64,000 bases of DNA from Armatimonadota bacterium (lineage in GTDB: Bacteria > Armatimonadota > DTGP01 > JAKQQT01), in the NCBI GenBank assembly GCA_036504095.1, contig DASXVS010000025.1:1-64000 (forward strand), in the 5' to 3' direction. This document shows, in pieces, positions 24,629 to 32,893 of this stretch; the first letter of the stretch is position 1; each line of letters starts with the position of its first letter. The notes under the pieces are model-generated. The model saw nothing but the letters and a program-made list of their open reading frames with translations. It was not told the DNA's origin and searched no databases. Both the position numbers and the translations under genes were made by a program.

Positions 24629-25609
24629 TCAGTCCTTCAAGAGCCGCGCGGCGTCCTTGGCGTGGTATGTGATGATGATCTCCGCGCCGGCGCGTTTGAT
24701 GCCGGTGAGGATCTCCATCATCACGCGTTCGCCGTCGATCCAGCCGTTGCGGGCGGCAGCGTGGACCATGGCGTACTCGCCGCTGACGTTGTAGGCGGCC
24801 AGCGGGTGGTCGAAACGGTTGCGCGCCTCGCGGAGGATATCCAGGTAGGCCAGCGCCGGCTTGACCATCAGAATGTCGGCCCCCTCTTCCGCGTCCAGTT
24901 CCATCTCGCGAAGCGCTTCGCGGCGGTTGGGCGGGTCCATCTGGTACTGGCGGCGATCGCCGAAGGCGGGTGCGCTGTCCGCGGCGTCGCGGAAGGGTCC
25001 GTAGAAGCCGCTGGCGAACTTGGCTGCGTAGGACATGATCGGCGTGAGCTCGAAGCCGGCGGCATCGAGGGCGGAGCGGATGGCGGCAACGCGGCCGTCC
25101 ATCATATCGCTGGGTGCAATGATGTCCGCGCCCGCAGCGGCTTGTGAGACGGCGGCGCGGGAAAGAAGGTCGAACGTCAGATCATTGTTGAGGTAACCGT
25201 CCGAGTCCAGGCGGCCGCAGTGGCCGTGTGACGTGTACTCGCACATGCAGGTATCCGCGACGACCATCAGGTCGGGCGCGTGGGTCTTGAGCGCGCGGGC
25301 GGCCCTTTGAACGATGCCGTCTTCGGCAAAGGCGCCGCTGCCGCATTCATCCTTGGTCTCCGGCAGCCCGAACAGCAGCACACCGGGGATGCCGAGCGAG
25401 AGGATTTCATCGGCTTCGGCGTCCAACAAATCCACGCTCAACTGGTAGACGCCGGGCATGGACGACACTTCGTGGCGCACCCCGGTCCCGGGGACGACGA
25501 ACAGCGGGTAGATGAAATCGCCCGGTCTGACTTCGGTCTCGCAGACCAGGCTGCGAAGGGCCGGCGTCTTCCGCAGGCGGCGCATACGGGTTATGGGAAA
25601 GGCTGACAT
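24629..25609 (-). CDS. hemB: Porphobilinogen synthase
   Basis: 326 aa, usual length. It condenses two 5-aminolevulinates to porphobilinogen in heme and cobalamin synthesis. The zinc site [14 protein letters not shown] is intact with three Cys. The active-site Lys regions [15 protein letters not shown] and [14 protein letters not shown] are both present. It starts at ATG 25609 and follows the cobA-hemD fusion on the same strand, 40 bp away; the gap contains an ACGTAGGCACAAAGACC repeat relic (about 25627-25645). Confidence 0.97.
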   Translation of the reverse strand: MSAFPITRMRRLRKTPALRSLVCETEVRPGDFIYPLFVVPGTGVRHEVSSMPGVYQLSVDLLDAEADEILSLGIPGVLLFGLPETKDECGSGAFAEDGIVQRAARALKTHAPDLMVVADTCMCEYTSHGHCGRLDSDGYLNNDLTFDLLSRAAVSQAAAGADIIAPSDMMDGRVAAIRSALDAAGFELTPIMSYAAKFASGFYGPFRDAADSAPAFGDRRQYQMDPPNRREALREMELDAEEGADILMVKPALAYLDILREARNRFDHPLAAYNVSGEYAMVHAAARNGWIDGERVMMEILTGIKRAGAEIIITYHAKDAARLLKD

Positions 25610-25649
25610 ATTCTAACTCTCGTTTCAGCACGTAGGCACAAAGACCAAC

Positions 25650-27149
25650 TCACAGAATCGCCTTCGTGAGCGCCCCGATGAGGCCGGGGACGCTGTAAGT
25701 GTCCGCGGTTACGCGAACGTCGTAGCCGAGTTCGCGAGCGGTCAGCGCTGTCACCGGGCCGATACAGGCGACGGTGACGCCGTCCATTGGGACGTCGCCG
25801 ATCGCGTCGTGAAAATTCCGCACGGTGCTGCTACTGGTGAAGGTGACAACGTCCACCTGCCCGTTCTCGAATCGAGCCTTGAGCTCATCTGCGCCTTCTC
25901 CATCGGGCACAGTGCGGTAGACCGGCAGGACCGTGACCTCCGCTCCGCGCGCGCCGAGTTCCTCCGGCAGCACTTCCCGGGCAACCTCGGCGCGCGGGAT
26001 CAGGATGCGCTTGCCGGCAGGATTGTCCGGGAAGCCGGCGAGCACGGCCTCCGCGACGAATTCACCCGGCACATAGTCCACGATCAGCCCCATGCCCGCC
26101 AGCGATTCGGCGGTTGCCGGTCCAATGGCGGCCAGTTTGGCGGCTCCCAGCGCACGTATGTCTCCACCATTCGCCTTGAGCGCTGCCAGAAGGCAGGCAA
26201 CGGTATTGGCGGACGTGAAGATGATCCAATCGTAATCCAGAGGCAGGCAGCCGAAGACGGGCGAGCCTTCCAGGGCCGGCATCGGCTCAATTCGGATAGT
26301 TGGAAACTCGATGGTTTCGGCCCCGAGTTCTTCCAAACGTTCGCTGAGTTCGGACGCCTGCTCGCGAGAGCGTGTGACGACAATTCTCTTGCCGCTCAGC
26401 GGCCGGTTGTCCCACCACCGAAGCGTTTCGCGGAGATTGACGACCTCGCCCACGATGGTAACGGCGGGCGCCTTGAACCCCGCCTCGCGGACGCGGTCCA
26501 CAATATCGGCCAGGGTGCCGGTGAGAGTCGCCTGATCGCTGGTCGTTCCCCATCGGACAAGCGCCACCGGGGTTTCGGGAGCCTTGCCGTTCGCCACGAG
26601 TTCGCGAACGATGTTGGGCAGATTCTCAACGCCCATCAGAAAGACCAGAGTGTCCAGCCCCTCGGCCAGCCCGGCCCAGCGGATAGAAGATTCGGTCTTG
26701 CCCGGGTCTTCGTGCCCCGTGATGATGCCGAGGGCCGAGCATAGTTTGCGGTGCGTAACAGGGATGCCCGCGTACGCCGGGGCGGCGATAGCGGAGGTGA
26801 CGCCAGGCACGATCACAAACGGTACGCCGGCCTTAACGCATTCCTCGGCCTCCTCGCCGCCACGGCCATATACGAACGGATCCCCGCCCTTGAGGCGGCA
26901 CACCGTCTTGCCGGCCAGCGCCCGATCCACGATGAGCGCGTTAATCTCGTCCTGGGTAAGGGTATGGCGCGACGACTGCTTGCCTACATACACGCGCTCG
27001 GCGTCCACGCGGCAATGCTTCAGCAGGCGAGGCGATGCCAGGCGGTCGTAGACGATTACGTCCGCCGCTTCGAGGGCTTCGCGCCCCCGGACGGTGATAA
27101 GGCCGGGATCACCCGGCCCAGCGCCAACAAGATAGACTTTTCCGGCCAC
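25650..27149 (-). CDS. cobA-hemD: Uroporphyrinogen-III C-methyltransferase / uroporphyrinogen-III synthase fusion
   Basis: 499 aa from GTG 27149 with GGGAG upstream. The N-terminal half is SUMT: VYLVGAGPGDPGLITVRG (4-21), VCRLKGGDPFVYGRGGEE, VIVPGVTSAIAAPAYAGIPVTHR. It makes precorrin-2 for siroheme/cobalamin. The C-terminal half (from ~250) is HemD: KRIVVTRSREQASELSERL, WIIFTSANTV, AIGPATAESL, VVTFTSSSTVRNF, CIGPVTA. It cyclises hydroxymethylbilane. The fusion joins the branch point of tetrapyrrole synthesis in one polypeptide and is common in Gram-positives and allied phyla. It precedes hemB; hemC and hemA are not in the window. Confidence 0.95.
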   Translation of the reverse strand: MAGKVYLVGAGPGDPGLITVRGREALEAADVIVYDRLASPRLLKHCRVDAERVYVGKQSSRHTLTQDEINALIVDRALAGKTVCRLKGGDPFVYGRGGEEAEECVKAGVPFVIVPGVTSAIAAPAYAGIPVTHRKLCSALGIITGHEDPGKTESSIRWAGLAEGLDTLVFLMGVENLPNIVRELVANGKAPETPVALVRWGTTSDQATLTGTLADIVDRVREAGFKAPAVTIVGEVVNLRETLRWWDNRPLSGKRIVVTRSREQASELSERLEELGAETIEFPTIRIEPMPALEGSPVFGCLPLDYDWIIFTSANTVACLLAALKANGGDIRALGAAKLAAIGPATAESLAGMGLIVDYVPGEFVAEAVLAGFPDNPAGKRILIPRAEVAREVLPEELGARGAEVTVLPVYRTVPDGEGADELKARFENGQVDVVTFTSSSTVRNFHDAIGDVPMDGVTVACIGPVTALTARELGYDVRVTADTYSVPGLIGALTKAIL

Positions 27150-27235
27150 GCAAGATTCTCCCTATTGCCGAACCGCCAGGGACATAGGCCCCTGCCTGAA
27201 GGCCCCCCGGCCCATCGTACTTCGGATGCAGCGTC

Positions 27236-28249
27236 CTACTCCTCGAAGTCCGCCAATCGTACCGGTACGCCGCGCTGGGCGCTGGCATAGGCCGCGCGGA
27301 TTACACGCAGGCATTCGAGGCCTTCGTTGGCGGTCGTACACGGCACGCCGTGCCCCTGAACGCACTCCAGGAAGCGCTTGAACACGGCCTGAAATCCCGC
27401 GTCCGGCGCCGCGTGATGCCGGTCCCAATGTCCACTCCCCCGGCTGATGGCCACAGTTCCATCGGGCTCGAAGCGCATGGTGCCCTCGTCGCCGTAGATC
27501 TCGTTGACCGCGGCGCTCTCTCCACCGAGGCTCCATGCCGCCTGAAGGCTGGTCGTCGCGCCGCCTTCGTGCGTCACAAGCAGCAATGCGGTGTCTTCAA
27601 CCTCAACGCCGGGACGCAGCGCGCCGATGCGGGCAAAAACGGACTCCACGGTTCCGCAGAAATCCTGCGAAAGATAGACGCCGTGGTAGCCGTTATCCAG
27701 CAAACAGCCTCCTCCCGCCGCCGCGCGGCGGATGCGCCAGTCGGCATCGTATCCCGCAGCGCCGGGGTGCCAGCCCATTCCGAGCGATTCCGTGCGGTAC
27801 AGGAATGGGCGGCCAACCGCCCCGTCGGCAAGCAGCTTTCTGGCGAGTTCGCTTTGAGGCCGCGACCGGTAGTTGTGGATGACGCCCAGCGGAACGCCCT
27901 CGGCCTCGGAGACAGCGATCATGCGTCGCGCGGCGGATAGAGTCGCGGCCATCGGCTTCTCCACTAGAACGGGGACCCCAACGCGCAGACAGTCGATCAC
28001 GATCGTCTCGTGAGACACGTGCGGCGAGTTCACGACCGCGAAGTCCGGGCGTTCCCGCAAGAGCAGCGCGCGATAATCGCTGTACGCGTGCTGGGCCGGG
28101 ACACCCAAAGCCATCTGGACGGCATAGCGGCTCTCGGACGTAGGGTCCGCGATGGTCCAGTCGCTGACGGCCGCACGACCGAGAGCCTGCCATGCCGGCA
28201 CGTGGTGGTCTTGAACGATGCGCCCACAGCCGATGATCGCTCCCGTCAC
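27236..28249 (-). CDS. Gfo/Idh/MocA-family NAD(P)-dependent oxidoreductase
   Basis: 337 aa from GTG 28249, overlapping the ribH stop by 4 bp (GTGA). The N-terminal Rossmann domain has GAIIGCGRIVQDHHVPAW (3-20) and the family signature VLVEKPMAAT (about 95). The C-terminal domain shows ADWRIRRAAAGGGCLLDNGYHGVYL with the catalytic-region Asp and His. The usual substrates are sugars or inositols. Its tight coupling to ribH and its place before the heme genes do not point to a known step in either pathway. The substrate is unknown. Confidence 0.93.
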   Translation of the reverse strand: MTGAIIGCGRIVQDHHVPAWQALGRAAVSDWTIADPTSESRYAVQMALGVPAQHAYSDYRALLLRERPDFAVVNSPHVSHETIVIDCLRVGVPVLVEKPMAATLSAARRMIAVSEAEGVPLGVIHNYRSRPQSELARKLLADGAVGRPFLYRTESLGMGWHPGAAGYDADWRIRRAAAGGGCLLDNGYHGVYLSQDFCGTVESVFARIGALRPGVEVEDTALLLVTHEGGATTSLQAAWSLGGESAAVNEIYGDEGTMRFEPDGTVAISRGSGHWDRHHAAPDAGFQAVFKRFLECVQGHGVPCTTANEGLECLRVIRAAYASAQRGVPVRLADFEE

Positions 28250-28746
28250 GCTTCGGCCCCTTCCGCGATCGGCTGCACCGGCCTGACGCAGAGGGCCATT
28301 TCGACGGCGGTCAGGGCGGCTTCCCGGCCCTTGTTCGCCTCGTCCGGGCGGCTCCGCTCAAGCGCCTGGGCCTGATTATCGGTCGTTAGCACGCCGAAGC
28401 CGATGGGGATACCCGAGTCAAGGCTCACGCGCATCAGACCCTGCATGCAGCCCTGAGCCACGAAATCGAAATGTGGTGTACCGCCGCGAACTACGGCGCC
28501 CAGGGCAACCGCGGCATCGAACATGCCTGTGTTCAGGAGAGCCTGCAATGCGAGAGGCAGTTCGAATGCACCCGGAACGCGAACGACCGTAACGTCCGCC
28601 TCAGCCGCCCCGGCCTCACGCAGGGCGGACAGCGCGCCGTTCAGCAGCGCATCGGTCACATCGCGATTGTAGCGGCTTGCCGCAACGGCAATACGCAGAC
28701 CTTCCGCCGTGACGCCTTCGCCTGTGGTGTTCTCGTAGTGCCTCAT
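28246..28746 (-). CDS. ribH: 6,7-dimethyl-8-ribityllumazine synthase
   Basis: 166 aa. It joins the ribBA product (dihydroxybutanone phosphate) to the ribD-derived aminopyrimidine. Characteristic pieces are VAASRYNRDVTDALLNGAL, VRVPGAFELPLAL, AVALGAVVRGGTPHFDFVA with the catalytic His, and IPIGFGVLTTDNQAQALERS. It forms an icosahedral or pentameric assembly in the cytoplasm. It follows ribBA with a 7-bp gap, and the next gene overlaps it. Confidence 0.97.
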   Translation of the reverse strand: MRHYENTTGEGVTAEGLRIAVAASRYNRDVTDALLNGALSALREAGAAEADVTVVRVPGAFELPLALQALLNTGMFDAAVALGAVVRGGTPHFDFVAQGCMQGLMRVSLDSGIPIGFGVLTTDNQAQALERSRPDEANKGREAALTAVEMALCVRPVQPIAEGAEA

Positions 28747-28753
28747 CTTCGTG

Positions 28754-29959
28754 TCAGTGTTCGATCTTCTCGAGCAAGTGCCCCATTTTGTCGCGCTTGG
28801 TCTTGAGGTAGCGGGCGTTCATGTCGTTCGGTGTTATCTCCAGCGGGACGCGCTCGACGATTTCTAGGTCATAGCCTTCCATGCCGGCGCGTTTCGCGGG
28901 ATTGTTCGTCATCAGGCGAATCTTGCTGACCCCCAGGTCCACCAGTATCTGCGCGCCGATGCCGTAGTCCCGCGCGTCCGGCGGCAAGCCCAGCAATTCG
29001 TTCGCCTCCACGGTGTCCGCGCCTTCGTCCTGCAGTTCGTAGGCCCGCAATTTGTTCAGTATCCCGATACCGCGGCCTTCCTGCTCAATGTAAAGCAGGA
29101 GTCCTCGACCTTCCTGGGCAATCCGGGCAAGGGCCAGTTGCAGCTGGTCGCCGCAGTCACATCGCAGACTGGAAAGGATGTCGCCCGTAAGGCAGGAACT
29201 GTGTATGCGTACGAGGGTTGGCTCGCCTGTCGTGACATCGCCCATCGTGAGAGCGATGTACGGGTTCGGATCGACTTTGCTTTTGTAGCCGTGGACACGG
29301 AACAGGCCGTACGACGTGGGAAGATCGGTCTCGGCGACCTTCTCGATGAGGCGTTCGGTGCGTCGGCGGTATTTGATTAGGTCGGCGATTGTGATGATCT
29401 TCAGGCCGGCTCGATCGGCGATCTCGCGGAGTTCCGGCAGACGGGCGCTGGAACCGTTTTCGCTCAGAATCTCGCACACGACGCCGGCGGGCTGAAGCCC
29501 GGCGAGGCGCGCCAGGTCCACGCTGGCTTCCGTGTGCCCGGCCCGGCGCAAGACGCCACCTTCAGCGGCCTGAAGCGGAAAAACGTGTCCTGGGCGCGCC
29601 AGATCGGACGGTTTGGCCGCCGGATCCACCAGCGTCTGAATGGTCCGCGCGCGGTCGAAGGCCGAGATTCCGGTCGTCGTGCCGTGCGATGCGTCAACGG
29701 TGACCGTGAACGCCGTGCCAAGCGCGGCGGTATTGCGCTGGACCATCAGGGGCAGGCTGAGCTGTTCCAGGCGCGCGGCCGTAAGCGGCACGCAAAGGGT
29801 GCCGCGACCGTGCGTGATCATGAAGTTGACGTGCTCCGGCGTGACCTTTTCCGCCGCCATCACGAAATCGCCTTCGTTCTCGCGGTCCTCGTCGTCGGTC
29901 ACGATCACCATGTGACCCGCGCGCAGGTCCTCCAGCGCCTCTTCTATCTTGCTGAACAT
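28754..29959 (-). CDS. ribBA: Bifunctional dihydroxybutanone-phosphate synthase / GTP cyclohydrolase II
   Basis: 401 aa from ATG 29959; an earlier ATG at 29980 lies within an inverted repeat and is less likely. The RibB half shows [28 protein letters not shown]-like [11 protein letters not shown], and [18 protein letters not shown]. The RibA half (from ~205) has the zinc site [15 protein letters not shown], and [20 protein letters not shown] with the catalytic Arg. It opens both branches of riboflavin synthesis. Gene order ribD-ribE-ribBA-ribH is the classic operon order. No FMN riboswitch was seen upstream of ribD. Confidence 0.97.
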   Translation of the reverse strand: MFSKIEEALEDLRAGHMVIVTDDEDRENEGDFVMAAEKVTPEHVNFMITHGRGTLCVPLTAARLEQLSLPLMVQRNTAALGTAFTVTVDASHGTTTGISAFDRARTIQTLVDPAAKPSDLARPGHVFPLQAAEGGVLRRAGHTEASVDLARLAGLQPAGVVCEILSENGSSARLPELREIADRAGLKIITIADLIKYRRRTERLIEKVAETDLPTSYGLFRVHGYKSKVDPNPYIALTMGDVTTGEPTLVRIHSSCLTGDILSSLRCDCGDQLQLALARIAQEGRGLLLYIEQEGRGIGILNKLRAYELQDEGADTVEANELLGLPPDARDYGIGAQILVDLGVSKIRLMTNNPAKRAGMEGYDLEIVERVPLEITPNDMNARYLKTKRDKMGHLLEKIEH

Positions 29960-29965
29960 AATTCG

Positions 29966-30033
29966 CTCAGTATCCGGCATCCGGCAATCAGCATTCGGGT
30001 TCCGACCTGAATGCTGAATGCCGGTTGCCGGAT
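29966..30033. repeat. Inverted repeat between ribE and ribBA
   Basis: The left arm reads TATCCGGCATCCGGCAATCAGCATTC (in two words) and the right arm is GAATGCTGAATGCCGGTTGCCGGATGC, imperfectly complementary over about 25 nt. Loop about 10 nt. The right end abuts the ribE stop. It is built of iterated ATGCCGG/ATGCTGA words, like the other hairpin families here. It may modulate ribBA expression. Confidence 0.7.
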
Positions 30034-30034
30034 G

Positions 30035-30628
30035 CTACTTTCTCTCCGTCATCAAACTGTCAACGTATTTGCCGAGCATGTCGGCCTCAAGGTTCACGAG
30101 GTCGCCGGCCCTCTTCGCACCGAGCCCGGTATTCTCCAATGTATGCGGAATCAGGGCCACGGTGAACTCATCCGGGTCCAGGCGGGCAACGGTCAGGCTC
30201 ACGCCGTCCACGCTGACGCTGCCGTGCGGGATAAGGTAACGCTTCACGAGTTCGGGGGCTGTTATCGCGATGAGATACCATTCGCCCTCCGCGTCCACCC
30301 GGGTGACGGTACCGACGCCGTCCACATGACCCTGAACGAAATGGCCGCCCAGCCGGTCTCCTACGCGCATGGCGCGCTCAAGGTTCACGGGAGAGCCGGG
30401 CTTCAGCACGCCGAGAGCGGTCTTGCTAAGTGTTTCCGGCATCACGTCGAACCCCACGGAGTCCGCGGCGACTTCCACCACCGTCAGACATACGCCATCC
30501 ACGGCGATACTGCTGGCCGGTCCCGCGTCCTCACGGACCTTCGCACATTCCACGCGCAGAATAAGGGCTTCGCCACGCGGTTCAACCGCGCGAACCTTTC
30601 CAACTTCCTCGATGATTCCAGTAAACAT
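30035..30628 (-). CDS. ribE: Riboflavin synthase, alpha chain
   Basis: 197 aa from ATG 30628, which gives the canonical MFTGIIEEVGKV start; no clear Shine-Dalgarno is seen and longer frames are unlikely. Two similar lumazine-binding halves are visible: GVCLTVVEV and GVSLTVARL, MPETLSKTAL and IPHTLENTGL. Each has the NLE motif (VNLERAMRVGDRLGGHFVQGHVDG). It dismutates lumazine to riboflavin. Trimer in the cytoplasm. It follows ribD by 61 bp. Confidence 0.96.
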   Translation of the reverse strand: MFTGIIEEVGKVRAVEPRGEALILRVECAKVREDAGPASSIAVDGVCLTVVEVAADSVGFDVMPETLSKTALGVLKPGSPVNLERAMRVGDRLGGHFVQGHVDGVGTVTRVDAEGEWYLIAITAPELVKRYLIPHGSVSVDGVSLTVARLDPDEFTVALIPHTLENTGLGAKRAGDLVNLEADMLGKYVDSLMTERK

Positions 30629-30689
30629 AATCGGAAGGATAAGGGAGACAGGAACCAGGAGAATGCCGCCAATCTCCTGTGCGTCCCGC

Positions 30690-31793
30690 TTACCTGACAA
30701 AACCTCGAAATACAAAATCCCTGCCGCAGCGGCGTATAGTGATATCGCTCAGCCGCGCCGACACCGCCGGCGACGCGAACCCGGCACCCCCGATGGGCGT
30801 ATGGGCATCGCGCCCGCCCATGAGCGTCGGCGCAATAAAATACAGGACCTCGTTGACACAACCGTCCCGCAGAGCGGTAAAGGCAAGTTCGCCGCCGCCC
30901 TCGAGCACGATTCCGGTAACGCCCCGCATTCCCAGCTCCGCAAGCAGTATAGCAAAGTCGGGTTTCCCGTCACGCTCGGGAACGCGGAGCACCACGACTC
31001 CGGCCTCGCGCAGACGGTTTTCGCGTTCCGCACTCGCGGTCTCTCCGCAAGCGGCGATGAGCGGCGAGGACGCTGCGGACGCGACGAGGCGGGATTCGAC
31101 CGGCAGGCGGAGGTGGGAATCCATCACGATTCGCGCAGGCTGCGACCGCGCCTCAAGCGATGAATGCTCGTGGCGGACCGTCAACAGAGGATCATCGATG
31201 AGCGCGGTTTCGACGCCGACCATGACCGCTCCGAACCGGGCGCGCAGGCGGTGGACGTATGCTCGAGCGACCGAAGATGTGATCCAACGAGACTCACCGC
31301 TTGCGGATGCCGTCTTCCCGTCCAGGGTCATCGCGGCCTTCAGCAGCACATAGGGACGCCCGGTGCGGGCCCAATGCAGAAACGGGGCCAGCAGGGCTGC
31401 GGCGCGGCCACCCGGATCCAGCACAGCCGTACCGACTCCCGCCTTCTGAAGCGAATCAAACCCGCCGGATGCCAGAGGGTTGGGATCGCGGACGCCGGCA
31501 ACCACGCGTGAAATGCCGGCTTCAATAAGGGCCGACGCGCACGGCGGTGTCCGACCGTGGTGGTTGCACGGTTCCAGCGAAACGTAAGCGGTCGCCCCGC
31601 GGGCCAGACGGCCGGCCTGCTCCAGCGATGTGACTTCAGCGTGGGGGCCGGGCGGTGGCTGTGTATGTCCGCGCCCGACGACAACGCCGTCGCGAACGAT
31701 GACACACCCCACCGGAGGATTGGGGTGCGTGCTCCCCACGGCCCGCACGGCTTCCCGGTAGGCCGCGCACATCCATGCTGCATCATTCATCAT
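30690..31793 (-). CDS. ribD: Diaminohydroxyphosphoribosylaminopyrimidine deaminase / reductase
   Basis: 367 aa. The deaminase half (1-~145) has HPNPPVGCVIV, GPHAEV, and EPCNHHGRTPPC with zinc ligands. The reductase half shows KAAMTLDGKTAS, SRWITS, VGVETALIDDPLLTVR and VLEGGGELAFTALRDG. It carries out the second and third steps of the GTP branch to riboflavin. It starts with ATG ATG and overlaps the end of the upstream membrane-protein gene by about 4 bp, so it is translated in the same operon. Confidence 0.97.
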   Translation of the reverse strand: MMNDAAWMCAAYREAVRAVGSTHPNPPVGCVIVRDGVVVGRGHTQPPPGPHAEVTSLEQAGRLARGATAYVSLEPCNHHGRTPPCASALIEAGISRVVAGVRDPNPLASGGFDSLQKAGVGTAVLDPGGRAAALLAPFLHWARTGRPYVLLKAAMTLDGKTASASGESRWITSSVARAYVHRLRARFGAVMVGVETALIDDPLLTVRHEHSSLEARSQPARIVMDSHLRLPVESRLVASAASSPLIAACGETASAERENRLREAGVVVLRVPERDGKPDFAILLAELGMRGVTGIVLEGGGELAFTALRDGCVNEVLYFIAPTLMGGRDAHTPIGGAGFASPAVSARLSDITIRRCGRDFVFRGFVR

Positions 31794-32215
31794 TTGCCCA
31801 CGTCATCCGGGTGATCCTTGTGATCCGCGCGAAGGATCCGGTCAACGTCCTCCCGTGTGATGGTTGCCTGGCGGATCGCCTTGCGCGACGCGAGATACTG
31901 TCGACTGATCTCGCCCGCATCCATCACCGCCATCAGCAGCAGGAGCACCGTCATGCCCAGGCAAATTCCCCAATAGCCAAGCGTGAGCGCATCTCGCTGT
32001 AGAATGGTCGTTCCGGGTAACGGCTGGAGGGCGATGGGAGAGTAGACCAGCATGATGGCGATGCCCATCAGGAGTACGCCACCGAGCAAACGCACAACCT
32101 TCTGGCGCGGCGTCAGGGTGACTTCTCCACGCTGGAATTTGAAAAACTCCCGCGCCAGGAACACTGCGACCAGCGCAATGCCCGCTACTCCCCACCAACC
32201 GCCCGCCAAACCCAT
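31790..32215 (-). CDS. Small integral membrane protein of unknown function
   Basis: 141 aa with three hydrophobic segments: residues about 6-21 (GWWGVAGIALVAVFLA), 44-61 (LGGVLLMGIAIMLVYSPI) and 80-103 (GYWGICLGMTVLLLLMAVMDAG). The C-terminal ~35 residues are charged (ISRQYLASRKAIRQATITREDVDRILRADHKDHPDD). I do not recognise a family. The stop overlaps the ribD start, and rpe ends 21 bp upstream, so it sits inside the kinase-rpe-rib operon. Confidence 0.8.
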   Translation of the reverse strand: MGLAGGWWGVAGIALVAVFLAREFFKFQRGEVTLTPRQKVVRLLGGVLLMGIAIMLVYSPIALQPLPGTTILQRDALTLGYWGICLGMTVLLLLMAVMDAGEISRQYLASRKAIRQATITREDVDRILRADHKDHPDDVGK

Positions 32216-32236
32216 TACGCCCCTCCGTGGTCCGCG

Positions 32237-32893
32237 CTAACGCAGAGCAGCAATGCCGGCGGCCACACCACCGGGGTGTGAGAAAACAGCTGTGCCCGCG
32301 ATCAGCACGTTGGCGCCCGCATCCACCACTAAGGGCGCCGTCCTCGCGTCCACTCCGCCGTCAACGGCCACATCGACGTTCGGGCCCAGCATGGCCCGCG
32401 CTGCGCGGATCTTTGGCAGCATCGCTTCGATGAATGACTGCCCGCCGAACCCCGGGTTGACAGTCATAATGAGCACCGCGTCGAGGTCGTCCTTCACCCA
32501 CTCCAGCACGTCCAGCGGGGTGTGCGGATTGAGCGCGACGCCCGCTTTCGCCCCGGCGGCGTGGATAGCCTGCAAAGAACGATGCAGATGGGGCGACGCC
32601 TCGGCGTGAACCCAGATCTGATCGCTGCCGGCTTTTCGAAACGCCTCGATGTAGCGATCAGCATCCTGGATCATCAGGTGCGTCTGCAACGGCAGCCCGG
32701 TTACCTTACGCACGCTGTTGATGACCGGCACGCCAAACGATATGTTCGGAACGAACGCGCCGTCCATCACGTCGAGGTGAATGATGTCCGCCCCGGCACG
32801 TTCGGCTTCCGAGACCTGTTCCCCGATGCGGGCGAAATCGCATGCCAGCAAGGATACGGAAATCTTGATGGCTGGATCGCCCGAGCCGATCAT
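32237..32893 (-). CDS. rpe: Ribulose-phosphate 3-epimerase
   Basis: 218 aa, TIM barrel. It interconverts ribulose-5- and xylulose-5-phosphate. Motifs: KISVSLLACDF, IIHLDVMDGAFVPNISFG with the metal-binding residues, THLMI, IMTVNPGFGGQSFI and VAVDGGVDARTAPLVVDAGAN. Ribulose-5-phosphate is also the RibB substrate, so the link with the rib genes downstream makes biochemical sense. Its ATG overlaps the kinase stop by 4 bp. Confidence 0.97.
   Translation of the reverse strand: MIGSGDPAIKISVSLLACDFARIGEQVSEAERAGADIIHLDVMDGAFVPNISFGVPVINSVRKVTGLPLQTHLMIQDADRYIEAFRKAGSDQIWVHAEASPHLHRSLQAIHAAGAKAGVALNPHTPLDVLEWVKDDLDAVLIMTVNPGFGGQSFIEAMLPKIRAARAMLGPNVDVAVDGGVDARTAPLVVDAGANVLIAGTAVFSHPGGVAAGIAALR

Noticed and set aside
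30629-30715. Longer ribE start at a TTG
   Set aside because: Riboflavin synthases begin with MFTG, which corresponds to ATG 30628.
30716-32250. FMN riboswitch before ribD
   Set aside because: ribD is preceded by overlapping genes, and the conserved FMN aptamer boxes were not seen.
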